64,000 nt of DNA, taken from assembly GCF_040581485.1 (NCBI RefSeq), contig NC_090131.1, forward strand, positions 25,184,532-25,248,531. The letters run 5' to 3'. The position numbers were made by a program, and so were the translations under genes. Shown here piece after piece: positions 1-12,314 of this stretch. Each line of letters opens with the position of its first letter. The first letter of the stretch is position 1. Source of the stretch: Linepithema humile (taxonomy: Eukaryota; Arthropoda; Insecta; Hymenoptera; Formicidae). Under the pieces are notes generated by a model, which was not told the origin of the DNA, searched no databases, and worked only from the letters and a program-made list of their open reading frames with translations.

Positions 1-3000
1 AAGGACTGCCAAGGCGTAATAGCCTACGTGGGCCACCCGGCCTTCGCGTCGGGCAAATGGATCGGCGTGATACTCGATGAACCGAAGGGGAAAAACAACG
101 GCACTGTCAAAGGCCAGGTGTACTTCAAGGTGAGTAACGAGTAAATATACTAATTTTTTCGAATTTCGAATAATATTATATGGTTTACAATAGTAAACAC
201 TAATGTTTAATCATCCTCAAAAAGTTGCCTCGGTTCTATTAGATAAGTCAAGAAGTGCACATTAAGGTTACATGACACATAAATTTGTATAGGTCGCTGA
301 AAGTCTTTGACACGCTGTGATAAATTGTATTATATTTTATTATTGTGGATAAATTATATATTTAAAAATGTACAATTGTGTAAAATGTTGTCTCTTTTTA
401 CATGATTTGCGACAATATCGCTTTCTAGATTTTTTATAATATTTTTTCTTCACATGCTTTATAATAAAAACCATTTTTTAAATTCAAGACAAGATAGCTT
501 TATATATATATTCTTATTGTATAAAGCAATTTATTTTAGAAGAAGAAACTGTATTTTTTGTTTCTATTGCCACAGTGTGCGGAAAATCATGGCATGTTTG
601 CGCGTCAGACACAGCTTATACTTCTGGATGAAGCTGGCAATAGGACAGAACCTGTTAGTCCTTCTTCGGCAGGTAGCAGTGCCACTACACCTGACGACAG
701 CGCTGCTAGAGCCAGGAGTCGTCTAAATAGGTAAATTCTCACAAATATAAAATAAGAGCCTCCCAGATTGTTGTTTCTACAAATGTAATAAACTGTAAAT
801 ATGAATTATACTGCAAATAGCAAACTATATACACCTTATAATTAAAATGCTACAAGAAAGTGCTACAGTAATATAGCACATTTGAAGTAAAATGTTCTGT
901 ATATTGCAAAATTGAAAACTGTAGAACTAATCGGTAATTAAGCAGTGCCCAATCTATTTACATAAAGAATAATAATGTCTGTTGAATTAGTTTCATGAAA
1001 TTTAAGAATCCTTATTCCACAATTTTCATGCTAGCATTAGTATGCGTCGAAGGAACGAACCTACAGCGTAAGTTTTACGTCATATAATAATGTTGAGGGT
1101 TAAAACAAGCAATTATTGTGCTATTTCTCTTGCTAATTCCAATACAAAAATAGACAGGCGAGTATATAATTAATAAATTCTTAAAATGTATATGCTGCTT
1201 ACATAAAAGTGTACGGAGAAAAACATCTCCTGCGAATGTTACTCGCCAGCAATCTGACAAACTTTCTGGGTAAGATTACTGTAAATCGTAAACTAAATTT
1301 TGGCAAATTGGTGTATCAGCAATGTGTATTTTTTTTATCGCCACTGCTTATATAGATATCTTGAAAGCAATCGTACTATGTCGCTATATCAAAATGCCAA
1401 CTGCATTATTGAATATCTAAAGTACTCTGCCGCCTTAAAGCATAAATCATTGCCACTATGCTTTTCATAAAGCTTTTATATGTGTATTTTTTTTATATTT
1501 TTGATTAGTAAAAAATTTGCAATTATTTTTGTTATCTTATTATTACATTGAGTAGTATCGATAATTGAATATCAAATGTCGAAATAAATATTAAACATAT
1601 TTTATCATTTATAGCGCATTTTTACAAGAATTCTTGCTTCAAACCTATATTTTCAGTAATGTTCTAAAGTTTCTTTCGGACAATTATATTAATATTTTTG
1701 ACGTTTTTATTATGATTTCATATCATTTTGTGAATCTTTATTTTCTCATTCTGATATAAATAATGCAAACTCGAATTTCTATCACGATCACGATGTTGCA
1801 ATCAACCTAGCGCAGCAAATATATTGTTAAATATCTTCTGTCATTTTACAGTTCTCGATTATCCTTGAGTGGAAGTAGAACATTATTAAGTGCTCCAAGC
1901 ACAGAAAGTTTAACTGGATCGCAGCATGAACGTAGGGATGGCGGCGAGTCATTAATTCCAGCGCCAACCACTGCTTCAAAGCGCGCATCATTTATTGAGG
2001 TAAGACATATACTGCGAGCTATGATAATAGACTATATAATATAGTATAAAAATTATATTAAATATAGAGCAAAGTCTATCCGCAAAGAATGTTATCCAAA
2101 AGATTTCAAGCATGATATATACATATGATGAGTGGTATACTTCCTACGGACAAGTTGCTTATTATATTTTTGTATCTTTACTATTTTTAACTAACAAGCA
2201 GGTTCGAATATTTTGAAATATCTAGGTCTTTCGATTATTTCTATGTTTCTTACCTTCATGTGCAAAGAATCTTATTCTGTGACTCGGTGATAAGACAACT
2301 ACGATTGTGCACGTATGCGTTTTGTTATGACTGGAAAGTGGGCTTGGAAAGACGTGAGATAGAATTAACGATGCGAATTAAGAGAAAAAAAAAGAAATTT
2401 GTAAATTTTGAAAACAAGTTAGAGGACTCCGTTGCCACAGAATGATTCATATGGAATGCACGTATACGTGTTTCAGAAGTCCCCTAGCACGAGCTCGCCT
2501 CCCGGCAAAAAGCCAAAGGCCCAAGATGATCACAATAATGTAATTAATTCTCATTAATTGTAATATCTCTCAATTTTTTTTAATCACCTCTAATATCTTG
2601 TTCTTTCTCATCCTAGCTGTTTGTCGATCATGAAGCATCGTAACACATAACTTTCGTAACAAATAGCGTCATTGCACACCTTTAACGGGCACGCGCCCGT
2701 CCGTCCTTAGCGGATTACGGATTTGGTTTCATTTTATTCTGCGCCATATCTCCACCATTCAGTTTAACATCAGCTTCACTAACTAAGTTCTATGATGCTT
2801 CGATTTACAGCGGAATCGGATAGCTTGCGATTCACAATGGGGGGAGGGGAAAAAAAGGGTATCCGACACTGTCCTTCCACAGTTAGGACTGATTCCTGTT
2901 GTATTGTGTCGCAAGGATAATAATACTAACACTTAGCGTGGGCGAATTTTAATAACAGCATCATGGTACAAAGACGTAACTTTGCCTGACCGATTCATGT

Positions 3001-6000
3001 CCCGCAGTTGTATCTGTTAAAAGTTAGTCGTTCTGGAACGCGGGAATGCAAGTGGCACATGTGCGACTGTCGTTAGGACGTGATAGATGAAATAGTTTGA
3101 TGCTCTGACTTTAGTATACCCTTTTCGTAAATGTTACCACATAACACGATTCAGCTCATCAACTGGGTCTCCTTATATATTCGTTAGTACTAATAGAGTT
3201 ATTCGGTGTAGCTTGTTGGTGTTTTGCGCTGTCACTACTAATCTCTCATTAATCACCGTAAGACAAACTAATTCCACTCAAATGTAAATACAGAAACAAT
3301 GGCATTATCGCATAAACACCATTATATTATTCTCGTTATAGGAAATGTGGGGTGTTTTTTTCATTGCCGCATTTTGAGAGTAATTATGTTACCTTTGTTT
3401 GTGCGCCATTCATATATCATTCAGTTTATATACCGTGTGTATATGTGTTTCAAGTTGACACAGGTACGCAGGTTCAGAGGACTTTGAAGAGACTCTTTGG
3501 CGATTACACAATTCTTTCATGCGATAATAAAAAGAACACCCAACTACGAAGCGCAGATAAATTTCTTATTTTCTCCTTTCTGTAATTCAGACAGGTTTTG
3601 TAGAAACGTTGAAACCGCAGTTCGTGCCCGGCCAGGTGATGGCAGGTTCGGCAGCGGCCGCGAACCTGGTGGAAGAAAAATTGTCACACTTGCAGCTTAT
3701 ACAAGAGAATGATAACTTGAAATCTCAGGTGAACTGAAATTCTTCTTACACGGTGCATATTCACAGGAAATTTTCTGTCTTATTGCACTGCAGTCATTTA
3801 CTTTTCAAAATTACGTTCACACATATACGTATATCGTATTTAATATTTCACAGGTACGCGATCTTACTGACAAAGTAGAAACTTTACGTGTGAAGCGAAT
3901 GCAGGACAAAGAGAAGATGAAGGATTTCGAAAAGACAAAACTCCAAATCGAACAGCTTCTCGAGTTCAAGGCTAAAGTCATGGAAAGTCAAGTGAGTAAA
4001 TGCGACATGAAATTTATTTTTAAAAAATTGGTTTGTGTGAGCATCGAAAATATATTTAATTTCGAAAATGAATACCCTAATTATTTCTATTACTTCTACA
4101 AGGCGAGCCTCCAGAGAGATCTTCAACGAGCTCGACAAGAAGCCAGAGAAGCTTATGTGGCAAAGGAAAAATTCCAGGAAGAAATGTCCGGTATCGCGGA
4201 GACAGCAGAAATGGCCACGTTAGATAAGGAAATGGCAGAAGAGAAAGCGGAAACCCTTCAAATTGAATTAGAACAACTCAAGGAAAAATTGGAGGAACAA
4301 ACGTTGGATTTAGAGATATTACGCACAGAAATGTCCGAACGGGTATAACATCTTGTTTTCATTTTATTAAAAATAATTCAATTATTATGTAATATTAATA
4401 TGTCAATATTATCTTTTTTTGGCGTGGTTTTGAATGATATTATTTCTTCGCAAATAGGCAGCCGGCGGTGGAATGACTACAGGGACATCGAACTATGAGG
4501 TGAAGCAATTGGAACAGCAGAACAATAGATTGCGCGAAACGCTCGTGAAAATGCGCGATTTGTTGGCGCACGAGAAGCACGAATTCCAGAAACTGCAAAA
4601 GGACATGGATCAGAAGAAGTCTGAGATTTTGGAGTTGAGTCGCACGAAAGAAAAGTTATCTGCGCGTGTCGAAGAAATGGAACATCAGATAGCGGATCTA
4701 CAAGAACAAGTATATATCGTTTTCACGAATGAAAATAATATCTCTTCCCTCGGTTATGTCTTACGTATTTTTATCTTGTAGGTTGATGCGGCATTAGGAG
4801 CCGAGGAAATGGTCGAAATGCTAGGCGAGAAGAAAATGGCTTTGGAGGAAAAAGTAATTGAATTAGAAGAGGCTGTCGCGGACTTGGAAGCTTTGCAGGT
4901 ACGCAGAACTTTGTATTACCAAATATGTAGTCTGCGACAAATCTATTAAAATGACGGAAATGACAAATGTAAAACTTATGCGACTAGGATATGTCTGATC
5001 AATTGGCCGAATCGTCCAAAGAATTGGAATTGGAGCTTCGCGAGGAATTGGATCTCGCTCTTGGAGCGGCACGCGACGCGCAACGGCACCGAGACGCCGC
5101 GCTGGAAACACTCGCGGATCGCGAATTAACCATCACGAAGTTCCGCGAACTCACGCACCAACTGCAGGAGCAATGCTTGCAATTGCAGCAACGAGTTCAG
5201 TCGACAGAATCCACCAAGACTAATATTCGAGGTAGAAAATAAAATAGCGTGTAAAATTATTAGATAAATAAGTTAGTTTTCTTACAAATTCTTGTACTGT
5301 TTACGATTCAGGCGCGGACCAGCAACTGGCAGAGATATTAGACTTCCAGAAAACGTTCGCCGAGACTCGAGCGCAAACCAAGGCGGTCGATCTCGAGTTG
5401 CGTCGCTTGGACGCCGAGGAGGCGCGGAACCACGTGTGCTATTTGCTATCCTTCATGCCGCCCGCATTTTTGACTCGCGGCGGAGACCACGACGCGATAT
5501 TAATGCTTCTTCTGATACCGAGAATGACGCAGAAAACGGAGATATTAATCTCGCAAGTGCGAGAGAAGTACAGATCGATCGAGAAGATAGACAGGTAACG
5601 CGATAATTTTATTTTATTTCATCATACAATTTAAATTAAATTAAATTTTTATTGTGCGAGTTTCGAATAACTTTTTATATATTTTATTTATTTTTGTTGC
5701 AGAGCTTCTGTAGTGAGAGGTCACTCGGTGGCGCAATACTCGTTTAGATCTCGTCTGTGTTCACACATGTATGCCTTACAAACGACGCTAAGCTGCTTCG
5801 AGTCGACTCTGAACTCCTGCAACCCGGAAATGCTGCTTAAAGCGGGCGCGGCTTATCCGGAAATGGCGGCGCAAGAGAAATCTTTGGATTCACTGATCGA
5901 ACTGGCTAAGAGAGATCAGTTGGATGAGAATTTGCCGATGGACGCTATCGAGAAGTGTTGCGGATACTTCGCGACGATGTTCTCAGTGCTGTTCGGGGAA

Positions 6001-8239
6001 AATACGACTATCAATCAGGCGCGTTTGATCGTTAACGGCACGAGAACTTTGGGCAGCACGTGCGATGCCATTGCTACCGACGCTGCGGCGATTAAAGCAC
6101 TGATACAAGGAGAGAGTGGTGACATAGGTACGTAACATTTGATGGATTAATACGCTGTTTATAAAAACTAATCGACGCATTTCAAAGCAAACCTTTCCAT
6201 TTAGTAAAACTTTGCATATTCAATGTTGATGAGAAGTTAAAGAATCGACAACAATATCAGAATACAATTAGTATTTATTTAAGAAAATTTACGTAAATGT
6301 TAACTTAATATTTTGTAGAACCAAATGTCACTAGAATTATTTTATGGAGTGCATTGATTTTTTTTATAAACAAAGTATATCTTGGTATAATACGTCCTTT
6401 ATTATTAGGTCTACTTTGTCAACACGTGGAAACAACGTGCGAAGTAATCCAGCAACACTTGAAGTCGGCTAGAAGGCGAGTACCGCGCGATCACGCCGGC
6501 CCAGCGTTCTCCGTAGCCGCCAATTTAGGATTAGACAAAGACTGCAACGAGCAATTCTCGACGTGCTATCAACACGCTGTAAAAATAATAAAGACACTCC
6601 AAAATCTATTGAAGAGCGCTTTGCAGGCTATCACCGGAAATGGCGGTGAGTATTTGATGAATTTCTCTTAAAAATCGATCTTTCTGTAATATTTACATTG
6701 AGTTCAATTGTCTCCAGATTTGGATACGGGACTCACGGCCGACAAGTTGAAGGAAATGGCCGCGACTTCTAGCGAAAAGGTGTACGATACGGAAGACCTC
6801 GGACCTGTCGCCACTATCAAAACCAGCTTGACGGTGATACAACAACTGGCGGCGAATCTGGCGCAGAAGATGGCCGAATGCGAAAACGAATTGGCTATAA
6901 GCGGACAGACGCAGAGTCAGCAGCAATCTATGGAGAACGAATCGATAACGCCAATCGTGGTTAGAGCGAGTGCGGTGAGGAAGGAATCGGAGGAAACGAA
7001 AATACTTAGCAGGTGTGTACATCTGGATATTTGTGTACTTTTTGAAGATTATTTGATAATCTTGATATCTTTTTTTTTATGTTAGAAAACTCGAAACAAG
7101 AGATGGCGATATACGCGAAGCGAGATTAGCTCTGCGGGAAAAGCAGGAAGAACTGTCCCAAATGACGTTGCGAAAGGAATTGGCCGAAAAGCGATTTGCG
7201 ACGCAACAGCATGAACACGAGATGAACGTTGAAAAGCTAAAGAGAAAATTAGACGAGGCGCAGAATCAGTTAAAACGCAAGGTATTTCTTTTTTTTTCAC
7301 AATAATATATATTATAATTTACTGATAATTTTTTAAATGTTATATTTGTTTGATAATAGGAGAAAGAATTCGAAGAGACGATGGATCATCTACAAACCGA
7401 TATCGACAGTCTGGAAACGGAGAAAGGACAATTGAAGGAAAAGCTGAAGTCGGTTGGCAAGAAACCGACATCAACATCTGGCGCGGATAGCATGACGGGA
7501 AGCACTTCGATAATGAGCACTTTGGATAACAAATATTACGTACAGGAAATAAACGCTCTCAAGGAAGCCTTGAGTAACGAACACCAGCAAAAGAAAAAGA
7601 TATTGTGCGACGTTCTACGACGGAAATTAGATAGTTTGGAGCCATTATCGACGCCGTCGACTCTCAGATCTCCGGACTCGACGATTCAAGAATTGCGGAA
7701 GAGGACCACCGAGCTCGTTAAGGTGACTATCGATTGCTGACTGAGGCCTCACGATAATTATTATTGATTATCGAAATATTCCCTTATATAAAATACACTT
7801 GTTCACATTTCAGGACGTCGCGAAGACCGTAGTGTATCCGACGGTTCCTGATTTGAGGCGTAAAGTGCCCGAAGTGTCTTATCATTACTTATTGGAACGG
7901 CGAAGGAACATCATACAGCTGAAGGAACGAGCCGACGAGCTGGCGGTAAGTTAATGGATAGATAAGAGTGCAGATTACACGCACTGTAAAACACTGAATG
8001 TTCAAAAAATGTATTTTCTTCAGGCTCAGGTGCGTCGCGAGGCTATCAAACGTACGCCCGGCGGAAGAGCGGAAGCGAATTTCGCCGTGTATCCGAATCG
8101 AGAGATGGCGGCGGCGATGCACGAACGCAAGCTACTCGCCGCCGAAATAAAGATCCCTTACAACGGCCCCGAACAATCCTTCTTGGTTAACGTAGGACCG
8201 CAAGAACTTAGGAAAATTCACACTCTACTATACTATTAG
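1..8239 (+). CDS. DCTN1: Dynactin subunit 1 (p150-Glued), 5'-partial, 18 exons visible
   Basis: Largest dynactin subunit; it links cytoplasmic dynein and cargo to microtubules. Coding exons: 1-129, 576-730, 1852-1999, 2477-2539, 3591-3728, 3854-3991, 4103-4342, 4458-4709, 4782-4898, 4988-5231, 5312-5594, 5703-6127, 6409-6645, 6718-7012, 7086-7281, 7360-7722, 7814-7945, 8024-8239 (stop). Every junction is GT-AG and keeps frame, giving 1256 residues, close to the family's usual 1250-1280, so only the first ~25 residues are off the left edge. Residues 1-57 are most of the CAP-Gly domain (GKWIGV, then GKNNG where GKNDG is canonical). A Ser/Pro/Lys-rich linker follows to ~165. Residues ~190-541 are Glu/Lys/Gln-rich coiled coil 1, ~542-950 the inter-coil domain, ~955-1140 the second coiled coil, and the C-terminal tail ends LLYY. 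Identification is by motif, domain order and length. Confidence 0.97.
2477..2539 (+). other. DCTN1: 63-nt basic cassette exon of DCTN1
   Basis: A 21-codon exon rich in Ser, Pro and Lys (it contains PPGKKPKAQDD). It is flanked by a TTTCAG acceptor and a GTAATT donor. Both boundaries are phase 0, so including or skipping it keeps the DCTN1 frame. Vertebrate DCTN1 is known to splice short basic exons alternatively at this position, after the CAP-Gly domain, where they modulate microtubule binding. Alternative use here is inferred. Confidence 0.7.
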
Positions 8240-8683
8240 AAACCCGCGTTGCTTTATTATTTATTTCCCGGCGGCAAAGTACGTGATCACAGAAGCATTC
8301 AAGCAATATACCGTGCAAGAGACTTTTTCTAATATTTTCATGATTTATATAGTGATATTTTATACTATGTTGCCGCACCTTATCGCATTCTGTAAGGAAA
8401 AAAACAGGAGGGAGCTAATTATATATATTGTTACGAAGAGTTAATTAGGTTTTTTATACGGAGAATTTTACGCGCGCACGCGTTGCGTCGGTGCGAAAGA
8501 GGTACAGGGCAGATCTAGTAATTCGTAATTTGCACTCGTGCAATGTTTATTTATTTCCGATGGGCTACAGCGCGATGACCGGTGCACCGCGCCTTGGGAG
8601 GCTCCGTTCGTTACGTTATAAACGCAATGTTTAGTATTAACAATTCAGAGGAGAAATCGTGTGCCTCCGCGGCTTTTCTGTAT

Positions 8684-8700
8684 TATATATATATATATAT
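8684..8700. repeat. (TA)n microsatellite
   Basis: Uninterrupted TA dinucleotides in the presumed DCTN1 3' UTR. Confidence 0.85.
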
Positions 8701-9069
8701 GTCCTTAAGAATTGTCAAATATACGATCTAAAAATATTTACACAATTATTCTTTGTTATGTGTACCCTAAGTGGTGATGGTATCACAATTATAGAAAGTA
8801 ATGTTCGTGGTCTCGCGGAGCAGGCACGTCACCCACCTCGACCAAAATATCATATATATACTTTCACCGTTGCTACATGTCATATAGGCAACGGCCCGAT
8901 ATCATAATATTATCACGATTACCGCTAAACATTTAATGAAACAGAAATTTTTATAGTACAATATTCCAGTTTTTTATTTGTAGAGATAAAAGGAGCAGTA
9001 AACCGTTGATGTAATCCTCAAATATTTATGAAATAATGTATGCCTTAATTACTGTCACAATTTTATTAT

Positions 9070-9143
9070 ACATACAGGCATGTATATGTGCGTATGTGCG
9101 TACACGTATCCCGTACGCGTACATACGTACACACATACACACA
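9070..9143. repeat. Alternating purine-pyrimidine tract
   Basis: A mixed CA/TG/TA/CG tract with imperfect mirror and inverted symmetry (GTACGCGTAC at its centre), ending in a CA run. Such alternation can favour Z-DNA or cruciform structures. Confidence 0.65.
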
Positions 9144-9707
9144 GCGGATAGTATTTAAGTGCATATATCATTAGTTTATTAACTTACTCGCTCATTCACT
9201 CTCACAGCATTGGTGACGCGCACTCTCTTTTACACTTTTTATTTATTCTCTTTTAATAATAATTAATCACGCATTCAATCGAGAGGACTGGTTATTGGTT
9301 ATATCTTTCCTCGTATTCTCAAAAAAAAAGAAGAAAAAAAAAGAAAAAACAAAAGGTGTCCAGGCAGCGTAAATCCGCTTGTTCAAATTTAATAAGCTTT
9401 TTTTTTTTCTTTAAAACTTCGCGTGCGTAATCGCAGTTAAGGCTGACCGGACGACTGGTAGTACCTACTACGAGGACGTGTAACGCACGCTTAATAGTAT
9501 TTCGTTAAAGATATATGATTATAATATTCTTTTGGAACTAATGCTCGCAAAAACATGGACGTGAAGAGTTTAGCGTCTAGAATGAATAATACAACTAAAA
9601 ATCTTAAATGAGATAGAAACGATAATTTTCTAGTAATCACCGACATCAGTAAGTATATTCTGACTGTCCGAGGCAATTCTTTTTTTCTCGGTGTATGTGT
9701 ATTTGTT

Positions 9708-9768
9708 TATATATATATATATATGTGTGTGTATATGTATATATACATACATATATATATATATAATA
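9708..9768. repeat. Compound (TA)n(TG)n(TA)n microsatellite
   Basis: Runs of TA, then GTGTGTGT, then TA again with ACATAC interruptions. Short ORFs read through it are low-complexity (Tyr/Ile/His) and are not genes. Confidence 0.85.
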
Positions 9769-10584
9769 TGTATGTACGAGAACATTTGTTGGTCATGAAG
9801 TCCCTTGTGATGTGTATACAAAATATGAAACTTAAATTTGAAGCAACAGCACGTGAAACAGCTACTGCACAGTCTCAGCTATTAAAACTATATATACGGA
9901 AGAGTTGTTCAGCTAGAGCCTCAGTTACAGGGATACTTTCCGAACGAGACAATACCCTTTACATCGTCGAGGCAAGAGTAAGCCTGTAACTACTTCCCGC
10001 CATTTCGAAGTTTCTTCTGCTTTCTTTCGCGACATTTTTTTTTTTTTACTCTTTTGCAATTCATAGTAAACATATTCACAGACAGAAAGAGAGTAAATCG
10101 AGGGATATCTCTATGGTAGAATCGTTAGTCGTTTTGTTCGTTTCTCGATGGAGTACGATTCGTTACTCGATATAATACGGTACATACTTAAAAGTTAGAT
10201 TGTTGTCTTAATATTAAGGTATCTTTAACTCTTACTTGTCAATATTATATCGGGGAGGGTAGGAGAACATGATCGTTTATTCATGTAAAAAAAAGTTATT
10301 CCGGTCAAGCGTGTCAAAGATACCGTGCCAGGATCTTTGATACTATTGACATGCCATTCTTGTGATAAGAAAAATATTAACATTTTCTCAACATTCCACA
10401 TACGCTAGTATTATGCTCGTACGATATATTGAAGACAAAACAAAAATTCAGGAAGCAAGGATGTCAGTTCGTCTCTAATGGTAGTGCTCATACTCTCACA
10501 AAACACTCACGTATTGTTTTTTTTTTTCCCTTTTTCTTTTTGTTTTCATTATCTCTCCTTCGGTTCATAGAGTAGATATAAAAT

Positions 10585-10688
10585 GTTACACGACGCGCTC
10601 CACGGATTAACGCGAGCATTCAAAGTATGGTTTGAATGTCCTCTCTTTCTCTCCATGAAAGTTACACGGCGAACTCCGCGGATTAAAT
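10585..10688. repeat. Imperfect 25-bp direct repeat pair
   Basis: Two copies beginning GTTACACG and ending CGGATTAA, starting at 10585 and 10661 (76 bp apart). They match at 21 of the 25 positions from GTTACACG to CGGATTAA. No function is recognised. Confidence 0.6.
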
Positions 10689-11479
10689 CACCCACTATAA
10701 ATCAAGTCCGATACCACATGCACTCTTTTACAAGGATCTTCTTTCAGAGCATCAAAACCTTTATTTTCAATGATTACCAACGGTAAATTAAATATGTAAT
10801 AACAAAATAAGAACAAGCCACTTTCTGGCTAGCTGGTCTCTCACTCGTTTCCAAATCCAAAGAGTTTAATCAACCGAAACTCTAAGTTGCACAGAAAACA
10901 ACTCGTGTGTAGCCTGGTAATTGTGCAACACATCATGTTTCCCGTGTCGCGCACGCACGAAAGCTGCGTTTGTAATCACATAATTGGATTTTCGTCTCTG
11001 CGAAGTTAGAGTGTTGACTGATGTGACTCTTTGAATAACAACTTTTTTTTTTTTTTTTAATAAGTTCGGTACCTCGTTTGAAACACTTTAGCGATCGAGA
11101 TTGTTGCTACAATGAGGAGTTAGTCTTAGCGCGCTCCTGGAACAAATAAAAATTTGTTTTTGAAATTACATAAAAATGATTCTCGTACCATTCTGTTGTC
11201 ACGACAATGCTATGAATAATGCAAATTTAACTTTTCCTTTAAGTTAATGCTTTGCATTTAACAGCAGTGCAAATGCCAAGTCTTATTTAAGTACTTTTTT
11301 GAGATCAGTATCACTTCGCGCGATATACGCAGATAAAATCAAGAATAACACTGGTATTACATATATATTCTAAAATGCAGTATACGACGCTAAAGTCTAA
11401 TCTTACTTAATCAAAAGAAATTAATTCTGGAAGCACAATATAGCACAATAAAGCAGTTCAGCGTGTGGAACAAAAGACC

Positions 11480-11506
11480 AAAAAAAAAAAAAAAAAAAAA
11501 AAAAAA
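11480..11506 (+). repeat. A27 homopolymer, 27 nt after an AATAAA
   Basis: Twenty-seven consecutive A bases. AATAAA at 11447-11452 ends 27 nt before the run. That spacing is what a retroposed mRNA or a retroposon tail shows. A simple homopolymer is the alternative. Confidence 0.6.
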
Positions 11507-12314
11507 CTTTAATATAATGAGTTTGAATACATCACTTTCAATGTTTCAAATGATTCAACAATGTTCTTAAATAAAAAGATGAAAATAAATTAAAAACAAA
11601 CAAAAACAACAACAAATTCAGAATAGTTTTTAAAAAAAAGACTATTTTAATCATTAAGACTAATCATTCTATTGACATGATGTAACATAGGAACATTAAA
11701 TTATTATACATGAAAATAGGTGACCAGTTGTATCAATCACAATACAAATTAATATCACGAAAATAGATTCTTAGTGAATATCCATTAGTAAAGTTTGGAT
11801 GTAATGTGAATTTTAATACAAGTTCATATATTCATAATGTCATGGAGTGAAATTAATTGTTATTAAATGTTAATTAGCATACAAGCATACTTATACAAAT
11901 CTCCATTAGTTTCAGTTGTTAGCATTAGTAAAGTAAAGAAAATATATTTTCTCCGCAAAATTTCGAGTGTTGATCAGAAAGGAGGGGAAAAAGCATACAA
12001 AGAGCCTCTGCTTGTGTTATGGCTTCTTGGAAGAATGATTTGTGCCGATTGAAACGTCGTTGTGTTTTGCGGGGTCCAACCATCTTTTAAGCTTGTAATT
12101 TGCTGTTAAAAACGATAACTCATATAAGCAATATAATTAAAAAACATAAACAGTACTTCGGCGTTAAGTACAGTGGTTAAGAAACATTAATGCGTGAGGT
12201 TTCAACAATTCAGAGCGCAATATTATGATGAGCGTTCCGACTGAGCGTGAAATGATGAGACGCGAAGACGCACATGAATTTTTAGCGAAATCTACAAACT
12301 ATGCGAACATGCTA

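Larger units (their letters stand above)
8240..12314. other. Convergent 3' region between DCTN1 and casein kinase 1 alpha
   Basis: No coding exon is supported. The block must contain the 3' UTRs of DCTN1 (+) and CK1 alpha (-). For the + strand the first AATAAA hexamers I see are far away, at 11145-11150 and 11447-11452. For the - strand TTTATT occurs at 10760-10765, 10276-10281 and several times between 8540 and 9250, so neither end can be fixed by eye. The block also holds (TA)n and mixed TA/TG/CA tracts, T16 at 11043-11058 and A27 at 11480-11506. Confidence 0.6.

Noticed and set aside
3299..3590. Possible extra DCTN1 exon in the intron before 3591, with two nested open frames and a GACACAG acceptor-like word
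   Set aside because: No donor gives a frame-preserving exon, and the flanking exons already join in phase 0 with the expected protein.
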